DNA from: Micromonospora coxensis
GTDB taxonomy: Bacteria > Actinomycetota > Actinomycetes > Mycobacteriales > Micromonosporaceae
Reading direction: 5' to 3'
Assembly: GCF_900090295.1 (NCBI RefSeq)
Contig: NZ_LT607753.1
Location: forward strand, 6,634,001-6,698,000
DNA: 64,000 nt
Shown: in pieces, positions 8,409 through 16,131 of the stretch
Position numbering within the stretch: position 1 is the stretch's first letter
How the letters are laid out: each line of letters starts with the position of its first letter
Notes under the pieces: generated by a model
Database searches by the model: none
Told to the model about the DNA's origin: nothing
Seen by the model: the letters and a program-made list of their open reading frames with translations, nothing else
Made by a program: the position numbers and the translations under genes

Positions 8409-9290
8409 ATGACCACCACCCCCGTCATCGACGTCGACCGACTGAATCTCACCTACGGCGACTTCCACGCCGTCAAGGACCTCTCCTTCGAGGTTCGACC
8501 CGGAGAGCTGTACGCCCTGCTGGGCACCAACGGGGCCGGGAAGACCTCGACCCTGGAGGTCATCGAGGGACACCGCAGGTCGACGTCCGGCACGGTGCGC
8601 GTCTTCGGGCACGCCCCGGGCGACCGGCGCGTGGTACGTCCCCGGATGGGGGTCATGCTTCAGGAGAGCGGATTCTCCCCGGACCTCACCGTCCGTGAGT
8701 CCGTCGGTCTGATCGGCCGGCTCAGTGGGCGTACCGACGACGTCGACCGGGTGCTCGACCTCGTCGACCTGACCGGCCGGGCCGGCCGGAGGGTGGCCCA
8801 GCTGTCCGGCGGGGAAAAGCGAAGGCTGGACTTCGCCACCGCCGCCTACGGCACCCCGGAGCTGCTCTTCCTCGACGAGCCGACCACCGGCCTGGACATC
8901 CAGTCCCGCGACGCCGTCTGGGCGACCGTCGATCGGCTGCGTGAGAACGGCGCGACGATCGTGCTCACCACCCACTATCTGGAGGAGGCGCAGCAGCGCG
9001 CCGACCGCATCGGACTGATGCACCAGGGCACCCTCCACCGGGAGGGCACCGTGGCCGAACTGACCCGCACCTTGCCGGCCGTCATCCGCTTCTCCCTCCC
9101 GACCGGGGCACCGGTGTTACCGCTACAGGCTGCGGTCAACGCCGAGGGAGAGGTCGTGGTCGAGACCTTCGGACTGCAGAAGGACCTGCACGTCCTGCTG
9201 CGGTGGGCCCAGGACCACGCCGTCGAGCTGCAGGGCTTGGAGGCTGGGCCGACCCGCCTCGACGACGTCTTCCGCGCCCTCAGCAACTGA
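8409..9290 (+). CDS. ABC-2 type exporter, ATP-binding subunit
   Basis: The product has 293 residues with all motor motifs: Walker A GTNGAGKTS (39-47), a Q-loop in VMLQESGFSPDLTVRES, the signature LSGGEKRRLDF, Walker B LLFLDEPTTGLD and the H-loop TTHYLEEA. The C-terminal extension after about residue 215 is typical of DrrA/CcmA-like drug or lipid exporters. The ATG at 8409 is used; an upstream in-frame start at 8364 would run into the palindromic operator. A 26-bp gap leads to the permease gene. Together they should form a homodimeric exporter controlled by the divergent two-component system. Confidence 0.9.
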   Translation: MTTTPVIDVDRLNLTYGDFHAVKDLSFEVRPGELYALLGTNGAGKTSTLEVIEGHRRSTSGTVRVFGHAPGDRRVVRPRMGVMLQESGFSPDLTVRESVGLIGRLSGRTDDVDRVLDLVDLTGRAGRRVAQLSGGEKRRLDFATAAYGTPELLFLDEPTTGLDIQSRDAVWATVDRLRENGATIVLTTHYLEEAQQRADRIGLMHQGTLHREGTVAELTRTLPAVIRFSLPTGAPVLPLQAAVNAEGEVVVETFGLQKDLHVLLRWAQDHAVELQGLEAGPTRLDDVFRALSN

Positions 9291-9316
9291 CCCGCCACCC
9301 CGACAGGAGTGCCACT

Positions 9317-10036
9317 GTGCTGTCCATCGCTGCAAGCGAGCTGATCCAGATCTTCCGCAACCGGCTGGTACTGATCACCAGCCTCATCATCCCGGTAGTC
9401 GTTAGCGCGTTCTTCGTCCGCCAGCACGAGACCTACGCCGCCCTCGGCAGCCTCGGCTACATCGCCGCGATCGTGATGTTCACGATCGCCGCGTTCGGGC
9501 TCTACGCCACCGCCGTCACCACCCTGGCGTCCCGGCGGCAGAACCTCTTCCTCAAGCGGCTGCGCTCCACCGCCGCAAGCGACACCGGCATCCTCGCCGG
9601 CCTGCTGCTACCCGCCACCGTTCTCGCACTGATCCAGGTCACCGCGATCCTGACCGCCCTGGCCATCGTCGCCGGGAAGCCGGCGAACATCGCCTTGCTC
9701 GTAGTGGCGACCATCGCCACCCTGGCCATGATGATCGGCCTGGCCCTGGCCACCGCCGGGCTGACCAACTCACCTGAACACGCCCAGGTCACCACTCTGC
9801 CCGTCACCCTCGGCGTGATCGCCGTGTCCAGCTGGATCGGCATCACCGGCACCGAGGACCTCACCTGGCTCAAGCGACTCCTGCCCGGCGGCGCCGCCAC
9901 CGAGCTGACCATGAACGCCTGGAACGGTGGCGTCGCCGTGACCGAATCCCTCGCCCTGCTCGCGCCCACCCTGGCCTGGGTCGCCATCGCCGTCACCCTC
10001 GCCACCCGACTCTTCCGCTGGGAGCCCCGCCGATGA
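9317..10036 (+). CDS. ABC-2 type exporter, permease subunit
   Basis: The product has 239 residues with six predicted helices and the ABC-2 membrane layout: an N-terminal amphipathic stretch (ASELIQIFRNRLVLITSLII), a coupling region (RRQNLFLKRLRSTAASDTGI) and four further helices. GTG at 9317 is chosen because AGGAG lies 8 bp upstream. It pairs with the preceding ATPase, so the likely complex is two copies of each subunit exporting a hydrophobic compound or peptide. The substrate is not evident. Confidence 0.87.
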   Translation: MLSIAASELIQIFRNRLVLITSLIIPVVVSAFFVRQHETYAALGSLGYIAAIVMFTIAAFGLYATAVTTLASRRQNLFLKRLRSTAASDTGILAGLLLPATVLALIQVTAILTALAIVAGKPANIALLVVATIATLAMMIGLALATAGLTNSPEHAQVTTLPVTLGVIAVSSWIGITGTEDLTWLKRLLPGGAATELTMNAWNGGVAVTESLALLAPTLAWVAIAVTLATRLFRWEPRR

Positions 10037-10075
10037 CCCACCGAACCTCGAAAGCATGCGGACCCATCGACGCTG

Positions 10076-10625
10076 GTGGAAGATCTCCTGCTGCTTCTGC
10101 TCCCACCCAGGCCCGGGACCGTCGCGGGGGAGAACACCCACTTCTACGTCCTCGGGGAGCCGTCCGCGCGGACCTCGTCGTAGGCGAGTGACTGACCACT
10201 GTGGACCAATGCGGGGCCAGGAGCGTGGGGGGTCACCCACCGTCGGATGACCTCCTGAGCCCGGCGGGGGACTACCTCTCCGCAAAGCCGAGGGGCGTGC
10301 AGACCGCACTCGTGGCAGTCGGCCCCCCGCTGCGCGAGCCGGTGTGGGACAGGCTCATCGCACGGGGCGACATCGATCAGGAGCCGCACACGGTGCTAGG
10401 CCTGTTCCGCACGACAGCCCTGCCCGAGGGTGGGACCGGACGCCGGGCGCGTCTCTCGCCGACATCCGGCAGGTCCTCGTGGACGGTGCGCAGCCGCAGA
10501 CCCGCATCGCCGTGCTCGCGGCACTGCTCGCCGCGAGCGGCCCCCCCGCAGTTCCACCGCGGGATCCCGTGGACGCCATCGGTGACGGGCACCGCCGCCG
10601 TTGCCCGGGTCGGAGATCACCCCGG
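10076..10625 (+). pseudogene. Frameshifted GPP34 (GOLPH3-like) gene
   Basis: Pieces of the actinobacterial GPP34/Vps74-like family appear in order but in changing frames. First comes EDLLLLLLPPRPGTVAGENT and FYVLG, followed by an in-frame stop. Next is AKPRGVQTALVAVGPPLREP with a GDIDQEPHTVLGLFRTT segment. Then LADIRQVLVDGAQPQTRIAV appears in another frame, and finally PQFHRGIPWTP. At least three frame changes and one stop interrupt the usual protein of about 220 residues. Intact members bind phosphoinositide or anionic membranes. Its end abuts the convergent LLM monooxygenase gene. Confidence 0.7.
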
Positions 10626-10643
10626 ACCGAACCGCCACGGCCG

Positions 10644-11522
10644 CTATGTGGTCGACGGGGTGATGAGCTCGTCGGCGACCCAACGCGCGACGCCAGCGGG
10701 GTAGGGCGCCGGCAGCACGAGCACGATGTGCCCGAAGCCGGCGCCGATCGCCCTGCCGACGGCGTCCTGGGTGAGCCCGGGCTGGTCGTAGGAGACGGGC
10801 AGGTTGATCGAGCGGGTGATCGACGCGGGGTCGCGGCCGATTTCGGCGCAGTAGCGTTCCAGGAGGGCACCGCGGCTCACGGCGTCGTCGACGTCCCCGC
10901 TGGCGATGTTCCAGATGTCCGCGTGCTCGGCGACCACCCGCAACGTGGCGGCTGAGCGGCCACCGATCACGATCGGCGGGTGCGGGCGCTGCATGGGCTT
11001 GGGGCTGGCGAACGCCCCGGTGAGGTCGACGTACGTGCCGTGGAAGTCGAACGGCTCGTTGTCGGTCCAGAGCCGCCGGATGACCGTGAGCGCCTCGGCG
11101 AGGCTGCCCACGGCGTTGGCGGTGTCGGCGAAGGGCAGGCCGTGCGCGGCGTACTCCCGCCGGGCCAGGGGGTGACCGGGCCGCGACCCGACGCCGATGC
11201 CGAAGTCGAGGCGCCCCCCGGAGACGATGTCGACGACCGTGGCGATCTTGGCAAGCATCGCGGGAGGCCGGAAGCGGTTGCTGGTCACCATCACGCCCAG
11301 GCGCAGCCGCTCGGTCTGCGCGGCGAGGGCGGAGAGCAGGGTCCAGCCTTCGTACGCCGGTCCGCCAGGGTCGCCACCGATGGGCATGAGGTGGTCGAAC
11401 AGCCACGCGTGCTCGATCTCGGCGATGGCGTCCGCGTCCTGCCAGACCCGCAGGATGTCGTGGTAGTCGACGTGCATCGGGGCGGTCATGAGCCCGAAGC
11501 TGGGCGAGGGCTTGCTTGGCAT
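10644..11522 (-). CDS. LLM-class flavin-dependent oxidoreductase
   Basis: The product has about 292 residues from the ATG at 11522 and adopts a luciferase-like TIM barrel that uses F420 or FMN. Visible family motifs are LFDHLMPIGGDPGGPAYEGW near the N-terminus, ATVVDIVSGGRLDFGIGVGS (the conserved G-R-x-x-x-G-x-G-x-G segment) and HPPIVIGGRS. The frame extending to 11621 has no good start and is left out. It is 14 bp downstream of an aldo/keto reductase gene on the same strand, beyond an overlapping stretch of leader, so the two may form an operon repressed by the divergent TetR protein. The substrate is unknown. Confidence 0.83.
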   Translation of the reverse strand: MPSKPSPSFGLMTAPMHVDYHDILRVWQDADAIAEIEHAWLFDHLMPIGGDPGGPAYEGWTLLSALAAQTERLRLGVMVTSNRFRPPAMLAKIATVVDIVSGGRLDFGIGVGSRPGHPLARREYAAHGLPFADTANAVGSLAEALTVIRRLWTDNEPFDFHGTYVDLTGAFASPKPMQRPHPPIVIGGRSAATLRVVAEHADIWNIASGDVDDAVSRGALLERYCAEIGRDPASITRSINLPVSYDQPGLTQDAVGRAIGAGFGHIVLVLPAPYPAGVARWVADELITPSTT

Positions 11523-11636
11523 GGGTCCGTTCGTCCCTTCGACGCGAGCCTGGGAAGACCTGGCTGTGCGGCGGGTCAGGCGGCAGACGGACGCGCAGGC
11601 GTACGTCTGCCGCCCGGTCACCGACGTGCCGAGTGA

Positions 11637-12656
11637 TCAGCGGCGGCGCAGCGCCGGCTCCAGCAGAGCGGGCGGGGTGTCGTTCTTCTCGTGGGCGGCG
11701 AGGTCGACGCCGGGAGCCACGATCGCGTCGATCGCGTCCAGCACGTCGGCCGAGAGCACCGCGTCCGAGGCGGCGAGCTGCGAGCGGAGGTGGTCCATCG
11801 TGCGGGGGCCGATGATCGCGCTGGTCACGCCCGGGTGCGCGGTGACGAAGCCGAGCGCGAGTTGGATCATGCTCAGGCCAGCCTCGTCGGCAACTGTGGC
11901 GAGCTGCTCGACGGCGTCGAGCTTGGCGCGGTTGGCGGGGATACTGATGTCGTAGCGCTGCTGCATGAAGCCCGCGCGGTTCGTGCTGATTTCCTGTCCG
12001 GCGCGGATCGCGCCGGACAGCCAGCCCGACGCCAGCGGGCTCCAGGCGAGCACGCCCATGCCGTACTGCTGCGTCGCGGGCAGCACGTGGGTCTCGATGC
12101 CACGCTGCAGGATCGAGTAGTTCGGCTGCTCGGTCACGTAACGGCTCAGACGTCCCTCGCGGGCGGTCCACTGCGCCTGCACGATGCGGTAGGCCGGGAA
12201 GGTCGAGGAGCCGAAGTAGCGGATCTTGCCCGCGCGCTGCAGGTCCGTCAGCGCCGACAGCGTCTCGTCGTCGCTGGTCGTCGGATCCCACCGGTGCATC
12301 TGGTAGAGGTCGATGTGGTCGACGCCGAGGCGGCGCAGGCTGTTCTCCAGCGCGGTGACCAGCCAGCGGCGCGAGCCGCCCCGCTGGTTGCGCTCGTCGC
12401 CCATCGGCAGGGTCGCCTTGGTGGCCAGGACGACGTCGTCCCGGCGGCCGGCGATGGCCTTGCCGACCATCTCCTCGGACTGGCCGCCGCTGTAGGCGTC
12501 AGCGGTGTCGATGAGGTTGATCCCCGCCTCGAGCGCTGCGTCGACGATGGCCGTGGCTTCCTCCTGGGTGGTGTTGCCGATCTTGCCGAAGTTCATCGCG
12601 CCGAGTACGAGGGTGCTGACCTGCACACCAGTACGACCCAACGTGCGGTACTGCAT
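11637..12656 (-). CDS. Aldo/keto reductase (TetR-controlled)
   Basis: The product has 339 residues, starting MQYRTLGRTGVQVSTLVLG as is typical of the AKR YajO/YdbC-like group. Catalytic residues are in DTADAYSGGQSEEMVGKAI (Asp, Tyr), VLATKATLP (Lys) and LYQMHRWDP (His). A phosphate-binding loop near the C-terminus reads TSAIIGPRTMDHLRSQL. The gene is divergent from a tetR gene, with two matching 15-bp palindromes in the shared promoter. This is a classic arrangement in which the regulator represses a detoxifying reductase until its ligand arrives. Confidence 0.88.
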   Translation of the reverse strand: MQYRTLGRTGVQVSTLVLGAMNFGKIGNTTQEEATAIVDAALEAGINLIDTADAYSGGQSEEMVGKAIAGRRDDVVLATKATLPMGDERNQRGGSRRWLVTALENSLRRLGVDHIDLYQMHRWDPTTSDDETLSALTDLQRAGKIRYFGSSTFPAYRIVQAQWTAREGRLSRYVTEQPNYSILQRGIETHVLPATQQYGMGVLAWSPLASGWLSGAIRAGQEISTNRAGFMQQRYDISIPANRAKLDAVEQLATVADEAGLSMIQLALGFVTAHPGVTSAIIGPRTMDHLRSQLAASDAVLSADVLDAIDAIVAPGVDLAAHEKNDTPPALLEPALRRR

Positions 12657-12729
12657 GACTGTTCTCCCTTACCGACGTCCGGCGGTACACGGTTTGGTGG
12701 TAGCCCGTCCGGTCAGTATCCTGAGCAAG

Positions 12730-12744
12730 CGGAACACTGTTCCG
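12730..12744. promoter_or_regulatory. TetR operator 1
   Basis: The sequence CGGAACACTGTTCCG is a 15-bp inverted repeat (GGAACA / TGTTCC around one base). It lies 74 bp upstream of the aldo/keto reductase start and 60 bp upstream of the tetR start, and it shares 14 of 15 bases with operator 2. Confidence 0.8.
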
Positions 12745-12756
12745 ATAAACAACATA

Positions 12757-12771
12757 CGGAACAGTGTTCCG
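12757..12771. promoter_or_regulatory. TetR operator 2
   Basis: The sequence CGGAACAGTGTTCCG is a second copy of the same 15-bp palindrome, 27 bp centre-to-centre from operator 1. Paired operators between divergent genes support autoregulation plus repression of the reductase and monooxygenase genes. Confidence 0.8.
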
Positions 12772-12803
12772 GATGCCAAGCGGAGTGACGGAGGTAACGC
12801 GAC

Positions 12804-13394
12804 GTGGCCGACATCGACAGCGGCACGGAGCAACCGGTCCCGCGCAAGCGGGCCGACGCCCGGCGCAACGAGAGGGCCCTGCTCGACGCCGCCGCCGCGG
12901 CGTTCGTCACCTCCGGCGTCGACGTGCCCGTGCGGGACATCGCCGTCAGGGCGGGCGTCGGCGTAGGCACGATCTACCGCCACTTCCCGACCCGCGCCGA
13001 CCTCATCGTCGCCGTCTACCGGCACCAGATCGAGGCGTGCGCCGAGGCGGGACCGGCCCTACTGGCCGACAGCGACACACCACACGCCGCCCTGGCACAG
13101 TGGATCGACCTGTTCGTCGACTTCCTGGTCACCAAGCACGGTCTCGCTGCAGCGCTACAGTCCGACGACGCCGCCTTCCAGGCCCTGCACGCCTATTTCC
13201 TCGACCGGCTCGTCCCGGTCTGCGACCAGCTCCTCGACGCCGCCGTCACCGCCGACGAGATCCGCCCCGACGTGGACGCCTACGGGCTGCTGCGCGGCGT
13301 CGGCAATCTCTGCATCGGCGCGGGCAGTGATCCCCGTTACGACGCACGCCGCCTGGTCGGCCTCCTCGTCGCCGGGCTCGCATCCGCCAGGTGA
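12804..13394 (+). CDS. TetR-family transcriptional repressor
   Basis: The product has 196 residues. The N-terminal helix-turn-helix (ARRNERALLDAAAAAFVTSG, VRDIAVRAGVGVGTIYRHFP) is canonical. The remaining residues form the helical ligand-binding and dimerisation domain, similar to the SmtB/BetI-like group that ends in VAGLASAR. GTG at 12804 has GGAGG about 8 bp upstream. It presumably binds the twin palindromes in front of it and represses the divergent aldo/keto reductase and downstream LLM gene. The inducer is unknown. Confidence 0.9.
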   Translation: MADIDSGTEQPVPRKRADARRNERALLDAAAAAFVTSGVDVPVRDIAVRAGVGVGTIYRHFPTRADLIVAVYRHQIEACAEAGPALLADSDTPHAALAQWIDLFVDFLVTKHGLAAALQSDDAAFQALHAYFLDRLVPVCDQLLDAAVTADEIRPDVDAYGLLRGVGNLCIGAGSDPRYDARRLVGLLVAGLASAR

Positions 13395-13541
13395 CGCTGC
13401 TGGTAGACGACCGGATCGAACGCGGGCGGCCGGCCGCCTCCGGATCCCTTGGCCTGACGGCGGTGGCGTCCACGGACGTGGTGTACGACTCCCCGTGATG
13501 GGCGTGTTGCGTAGATGAGAGACGGCCATCGCGTCGATCCT

Positions 13542-14266
13542 TCATGACGACCAAGTCGGGGAAGGAAGTGAGGACGCGATGGCCGCTTCAGAGAGTGTGA
13601 ACCCTGTTGGCCTGTGCGCGAGCAGATCGAGGGCGAGTCGCCGGACGTGTTGCGGGCGTTGATCAAAACGTTCGCGCAGGCGGTGATGTCCGCGGAAGCG
13701 GACGCGATCCGCGGTGCCGGTTACGGGCAGCGCAGCGATGAGCGGGTGAACTCGCGCAACGGCTACCGGCAGCGTGAGTGGGACACCCGGTCGGGACGAA
13801 TCGACTTGGCCATTCCCAAGCGCGCCAGGGCTCGTACTTTCCGGACTGGCTGTTGACGCACCGGCGGCGGGCCGAGCAGGCCTTGGTGTCGGTCGTGGCG
13901 ACCTCGTATCTGCTCGGGGTGTCGACGCGGCGGGTGGAGAAGCTGGTCGAGCAGCTCGGGATCCGACAGCTGTCGAAGTCGCAGGTCTTGGAGAAGGCCG
14001 CCCACCTCGACGCCCAGGTCGAGGCGTTCCGCAACCGGCTCCTCGACGCCGTCCACTACACGTTCGTGTGGATGGACGCTCTGACGATGAAGGTCCGCGA
14101 GCACGGCCGCACGTCAACGTCCATGGCCTGATCGCCGTCGGGGTCGACGCCGACGGAGGGCGCGAAGTCCTTGGCGTGGACGTGGACCGAAGGACGCCGC
14201 TACATGGGCCTGGAACTACTCACCAAGGCCCGCATGGTCACGATCAACACCGCCGCTGATGGCGGG
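13542..14266 (+). mobile_element. Degenerate IS256-family transposase
   Basis: Fragments of an IS256-type transposase lie in order but out of frame. The N-terminus is MAASESVNPVGL from about 13579. A frame change then leads to EQIEGESPDVLRALIKTFAQ and RSDERVNSRNGYRQREWDTR. Another frame holds TSYLLGVSTRRVEKLVEQLG up to FVWMDALTMKVREHGRT. A third frame holds NVHGLIAVGVDADGGREVLG. The C-terminal RRYMGLELLTKARM follows after a deletion of roughly 150 residues. The DDE catalytic region is mostly gone. GTGTACGACTCCCCGTGATG at about 13479 may be part of the left end, and I could not find a matching right inverted repeat. Confidence 0.8.
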
Positions 14267-14367
14267 GTGTCTATTTGTCTCTGGTCAGGCTGGCCGATTC
14301 TTACGGCTGGCAGTCACCGTGCTTGCCGCTCGGACACCCCACCCACATCCTCCATCCATGACACTTC

Positions 14368-14401
14368 ATCAAATCTGCTTGATGCATCACATTCATTTGA
14401 T
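14368..14401. promoter_or_regulatory. Tandem ArsR-type operators
   Basis: Two 16-bp sites lie back to back, 18 bp centre to centre: ATCAAATCTGCTTGAT (perfect ATCAA-N6-TTGAT) at 14368-14383, and ATCACATTCATTTGAT (one mismatch) at 14386-14401. They end 13 bp before the start of the ArsR-ArsC fusion gene in an unusually AT-rich promoter. ArsR/SmtB proteins bind such interrupted AT-rich palindromes, so this is very likely the autoregulatory operator. Confidence 0.72.
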
Positions 14402-14414
14402 GTAACTTGCAGTC

Positions 14415-15191
14415 GTGATGCTGTCGAGTCAGAGTGCCCCGGCGTTCGTACGCCTGGCCGCCCATCCGCTGCGCTGGCGGCTACTGACCGAGCTCGCGGC
14501 CAGCGATTACCGGGTTCGGGAGTTGGTGACGCTGGTGGGCGAGCCACAGAATCTGGTTTCGTACCACCTGCGGCTGCTGCGCGACGGCGGGCTCGTCACG
14601 GCCACCCGCAGCAGCTTCGACGGCCGCGACAGCTACTACCACCTGGATCTGGACCGCTGCGCGGACGCACTCGCCGACGCCGGGGCGGCCCTGCATCCGA
14701 CGCTGACCCGGGGGCACGTCGCGCCGAGTGTGTCCACGGCTGGTCCGCTACATTGGCCCCGCGTCGGCGTGCTGTTCCTGTGCACGGGCAACAGCGCCCG
14801 CTCACCGATCGCCGAAGCCCTGCTGCGCCACTCTACTGACGGCCAGGTCGAGGCAATGAGTGCCGGTAGCCGGCCCAAGCCGCACCTGGACGCCAACGCC
14901 GTTCGGGTGCTCCGCGAAGAGTTCGACATCGACATCACCGGCCGGAGCCCTCGGCACTGGGACACCCTGTCCGGTCGACGGTTCGACTACGTCATCAGCC
15001 TGTGCGACAAAGCCCGTGAGGCGTGCCCCGACTTCCCGGGTCGGCCTCGGCGAATGCACTGGAGCATTCCCGACCCCGTCGCCACCGGCGGCACCGCTCG
15101 GGCTGACTACCTCGCCTTCCGGCGCACTGCGGCTGACATCGAGACCCGCGTCAGGCACCTGCTGCCGGTCGTCAGCGCCATGCGATCCTGA
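14415..15191 (+). CDS. ArsR regulator fused to LMW-PTP-type arsenate reductase
   Basis: The product is a two-domain protein of 258 residues. Residues about 10-95 are an ArsR-type winged helix (AAHPLRWRLLTELAASDYRV, PQNLVSYHLRLLRDGGLVTA). Residues about 115-250 are a low-molecular-weight phosphatase/ArsC fold with P-loop CTGNSARS (Cys123) and two further cysteines, Cys197 and Cys204 (LCDKAREACPDF), placed as in thioredoxin-coupled ArsC. It should bind tandem operators upstream and reduce arsenate to arsenite or act as a phosphatase. No arsenite exporter is encoded nearby; only a VOC protein follows, 12 bp downstream. The start is GTG at 14415 or ATG at 14418. There is no vicinal-Cys metal site in the HTH part that I can recognise. 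Confidence 0.85.
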   Translation: MMLSSQSAPAFVRLAAHPLRWRLLTELAASDYRVRELVTLVGEPQNLVSYHLRLLRDGGLVTATRSSFDGRDSYYHLDLDRCADALADAGAALHPTLTRGHVAPSVSTAGPLHWPRVGVLFLCTGNSARSPIAEALLRHSTDGQVEAMSAGSRPKPHLDANAVRVLREEFDIDITGRSPRHWDTLSGRRFDYVISLCDKAREACPDFPGRPRRMHWSIPDPVATGGTARADYLAFRRTAADIETRVRHLLPVVSAMRS

Positions 15192-15203
15192 AGGAGACCA
15201 CCT

Positions 15204-15599
15204 GTGACAGCGTCCGAACAGTACGCCAGCGTCCGCTACATCGTCGACGACGTTCAGGCCGCCGTCGACTTCTACACCACCCATCTCGGCTTCGCCCTGA
15301 AGACCAGTGCCGGGCCAGCCTTCGCAGACGTTGTACGCGGCCCGCTGCGGCTGCTGGTGTCCGGCCCAGCCAGTTCCGGCGCCCGCGCGACCCCCGACGA
15401 CGCCGCCACCGCCGGACGCAACCGCATCCACCTCGTCGTCGACGACCTGGATGCCGAGATCGACCGACTACGCAGCGCCGGGTTGTCGTTCCGCAGCGAC
15501 GTCATCGCCGGCCCCGGCGGACGCCAGATCCTGCTCACCGACCCCGCCGGCAACCTCGTCGAACTCTTCCAACCCGCCCACCGACAAGCCACCCCCTGA
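15204..15599 (+). CDS. VOC/glyoxalase-like protein
   Basis: The product has 131 residues with two beta-alpha-beta-beta-beta modules of the vicinal oxygen chelate fold: ASVRYIVDDVQAAVDFYTTH LGF, then RIHLVVDDLDAEIDRLRSAG and a terminal ILLTDPAGNLVELFQP carrying the conserved Glu. It is cotranscribed with the ArsR-ArsC fusion, with AAGGAG overlapping that gene's stop. ArsI C-As lyases are VOC proteins found in ars operons, but this one has no cysteine and so lacks the ArsI thiol pair. A glyoxalase or resistance-type role is more likely. Confidence 0.8.
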   Translation: MTASEQYASVRYIVDDVQAAVDFYTTHLGFALKTSAGPAFADVVRGPLRLLVSGPASSGARATPDDAATAGRNRIHLVVDDLDAEIDRLRSAGLSFRSDVIAGPGGRQILLTDPAGNLVELFQPAHRQATP

Positions 15600-16131
15600 C
15601 GGAAGCCCACCCCGGGGCGCCATCTTCCGGCAGCAGGGACCGTCGGCGACGATCGGCGAAGGTCAAGGCCGATGTGCCAGCTCGGCGGTCGTGATGCCAC
15701 CCGAGCCGAGCCTCGTCGCCTATCGGGAAGCACGAAGTCGCCGAACCAGGTCGGCCCCGGGCCGTCGACAGCGGCGAGGTGCGGTCCGGATGGCGCACAG
15801 CTCAACAGGGGGTAGCGGTGGTAAGCGGCTCGTGCGGGATCACGCAGTGACGAAGAGCCCGTCGATGTCCACGCAGTCGGTGAAGGTGGCGCCGGTTTCC
15901 TCGTCGAGCGGGCGCCACCGCAGGGGGATTGACACGTGGTGACCTTGACCGGCCGGCACGCGTTGCGACCGGCATGCATACCAGCGGTGGTCGACGGCGG
16001 ATCGGCGAGATAGCCACTTCTGTCGCAGGCCGCGCCGATCAGCGTCCGGTCGGGCCGAAGAGCGGAAGCTCGATCATGCCGGCAGCGAAGCGCTTGCTCC
16101 TCACGCGGCGTCATGTCACATAGTCGGTGGC
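15600..16131. other. 532-bp region without a recognised gene
   Basis: There is no intact gene. On the minus strand about 15847-15945 could encode a short tail (HVSIPLRWRPLDEETGATFT, then DCVDIDGLFVTA and a stop) whose composition looks protein-like, so it may be the end of a lost gene of unknown family. The rest shows no recognisable product. The region separates the arsenic-related pair from the MerR fusion gene. Confidence 0.4.

Noticed and set aside
13428..13441. GGCGGCCGGCCGCC palindrome after tetR as a terminator
   Set aside because: It has no loop and is a simple GC-rich palindrome expected by composition.
15204..15599. VOC protein as an ArsI C-As lyase
   Set aside because: It has no cysteines, so it lacks the ArsI thiol pair despite the arsenic-related neighbour.
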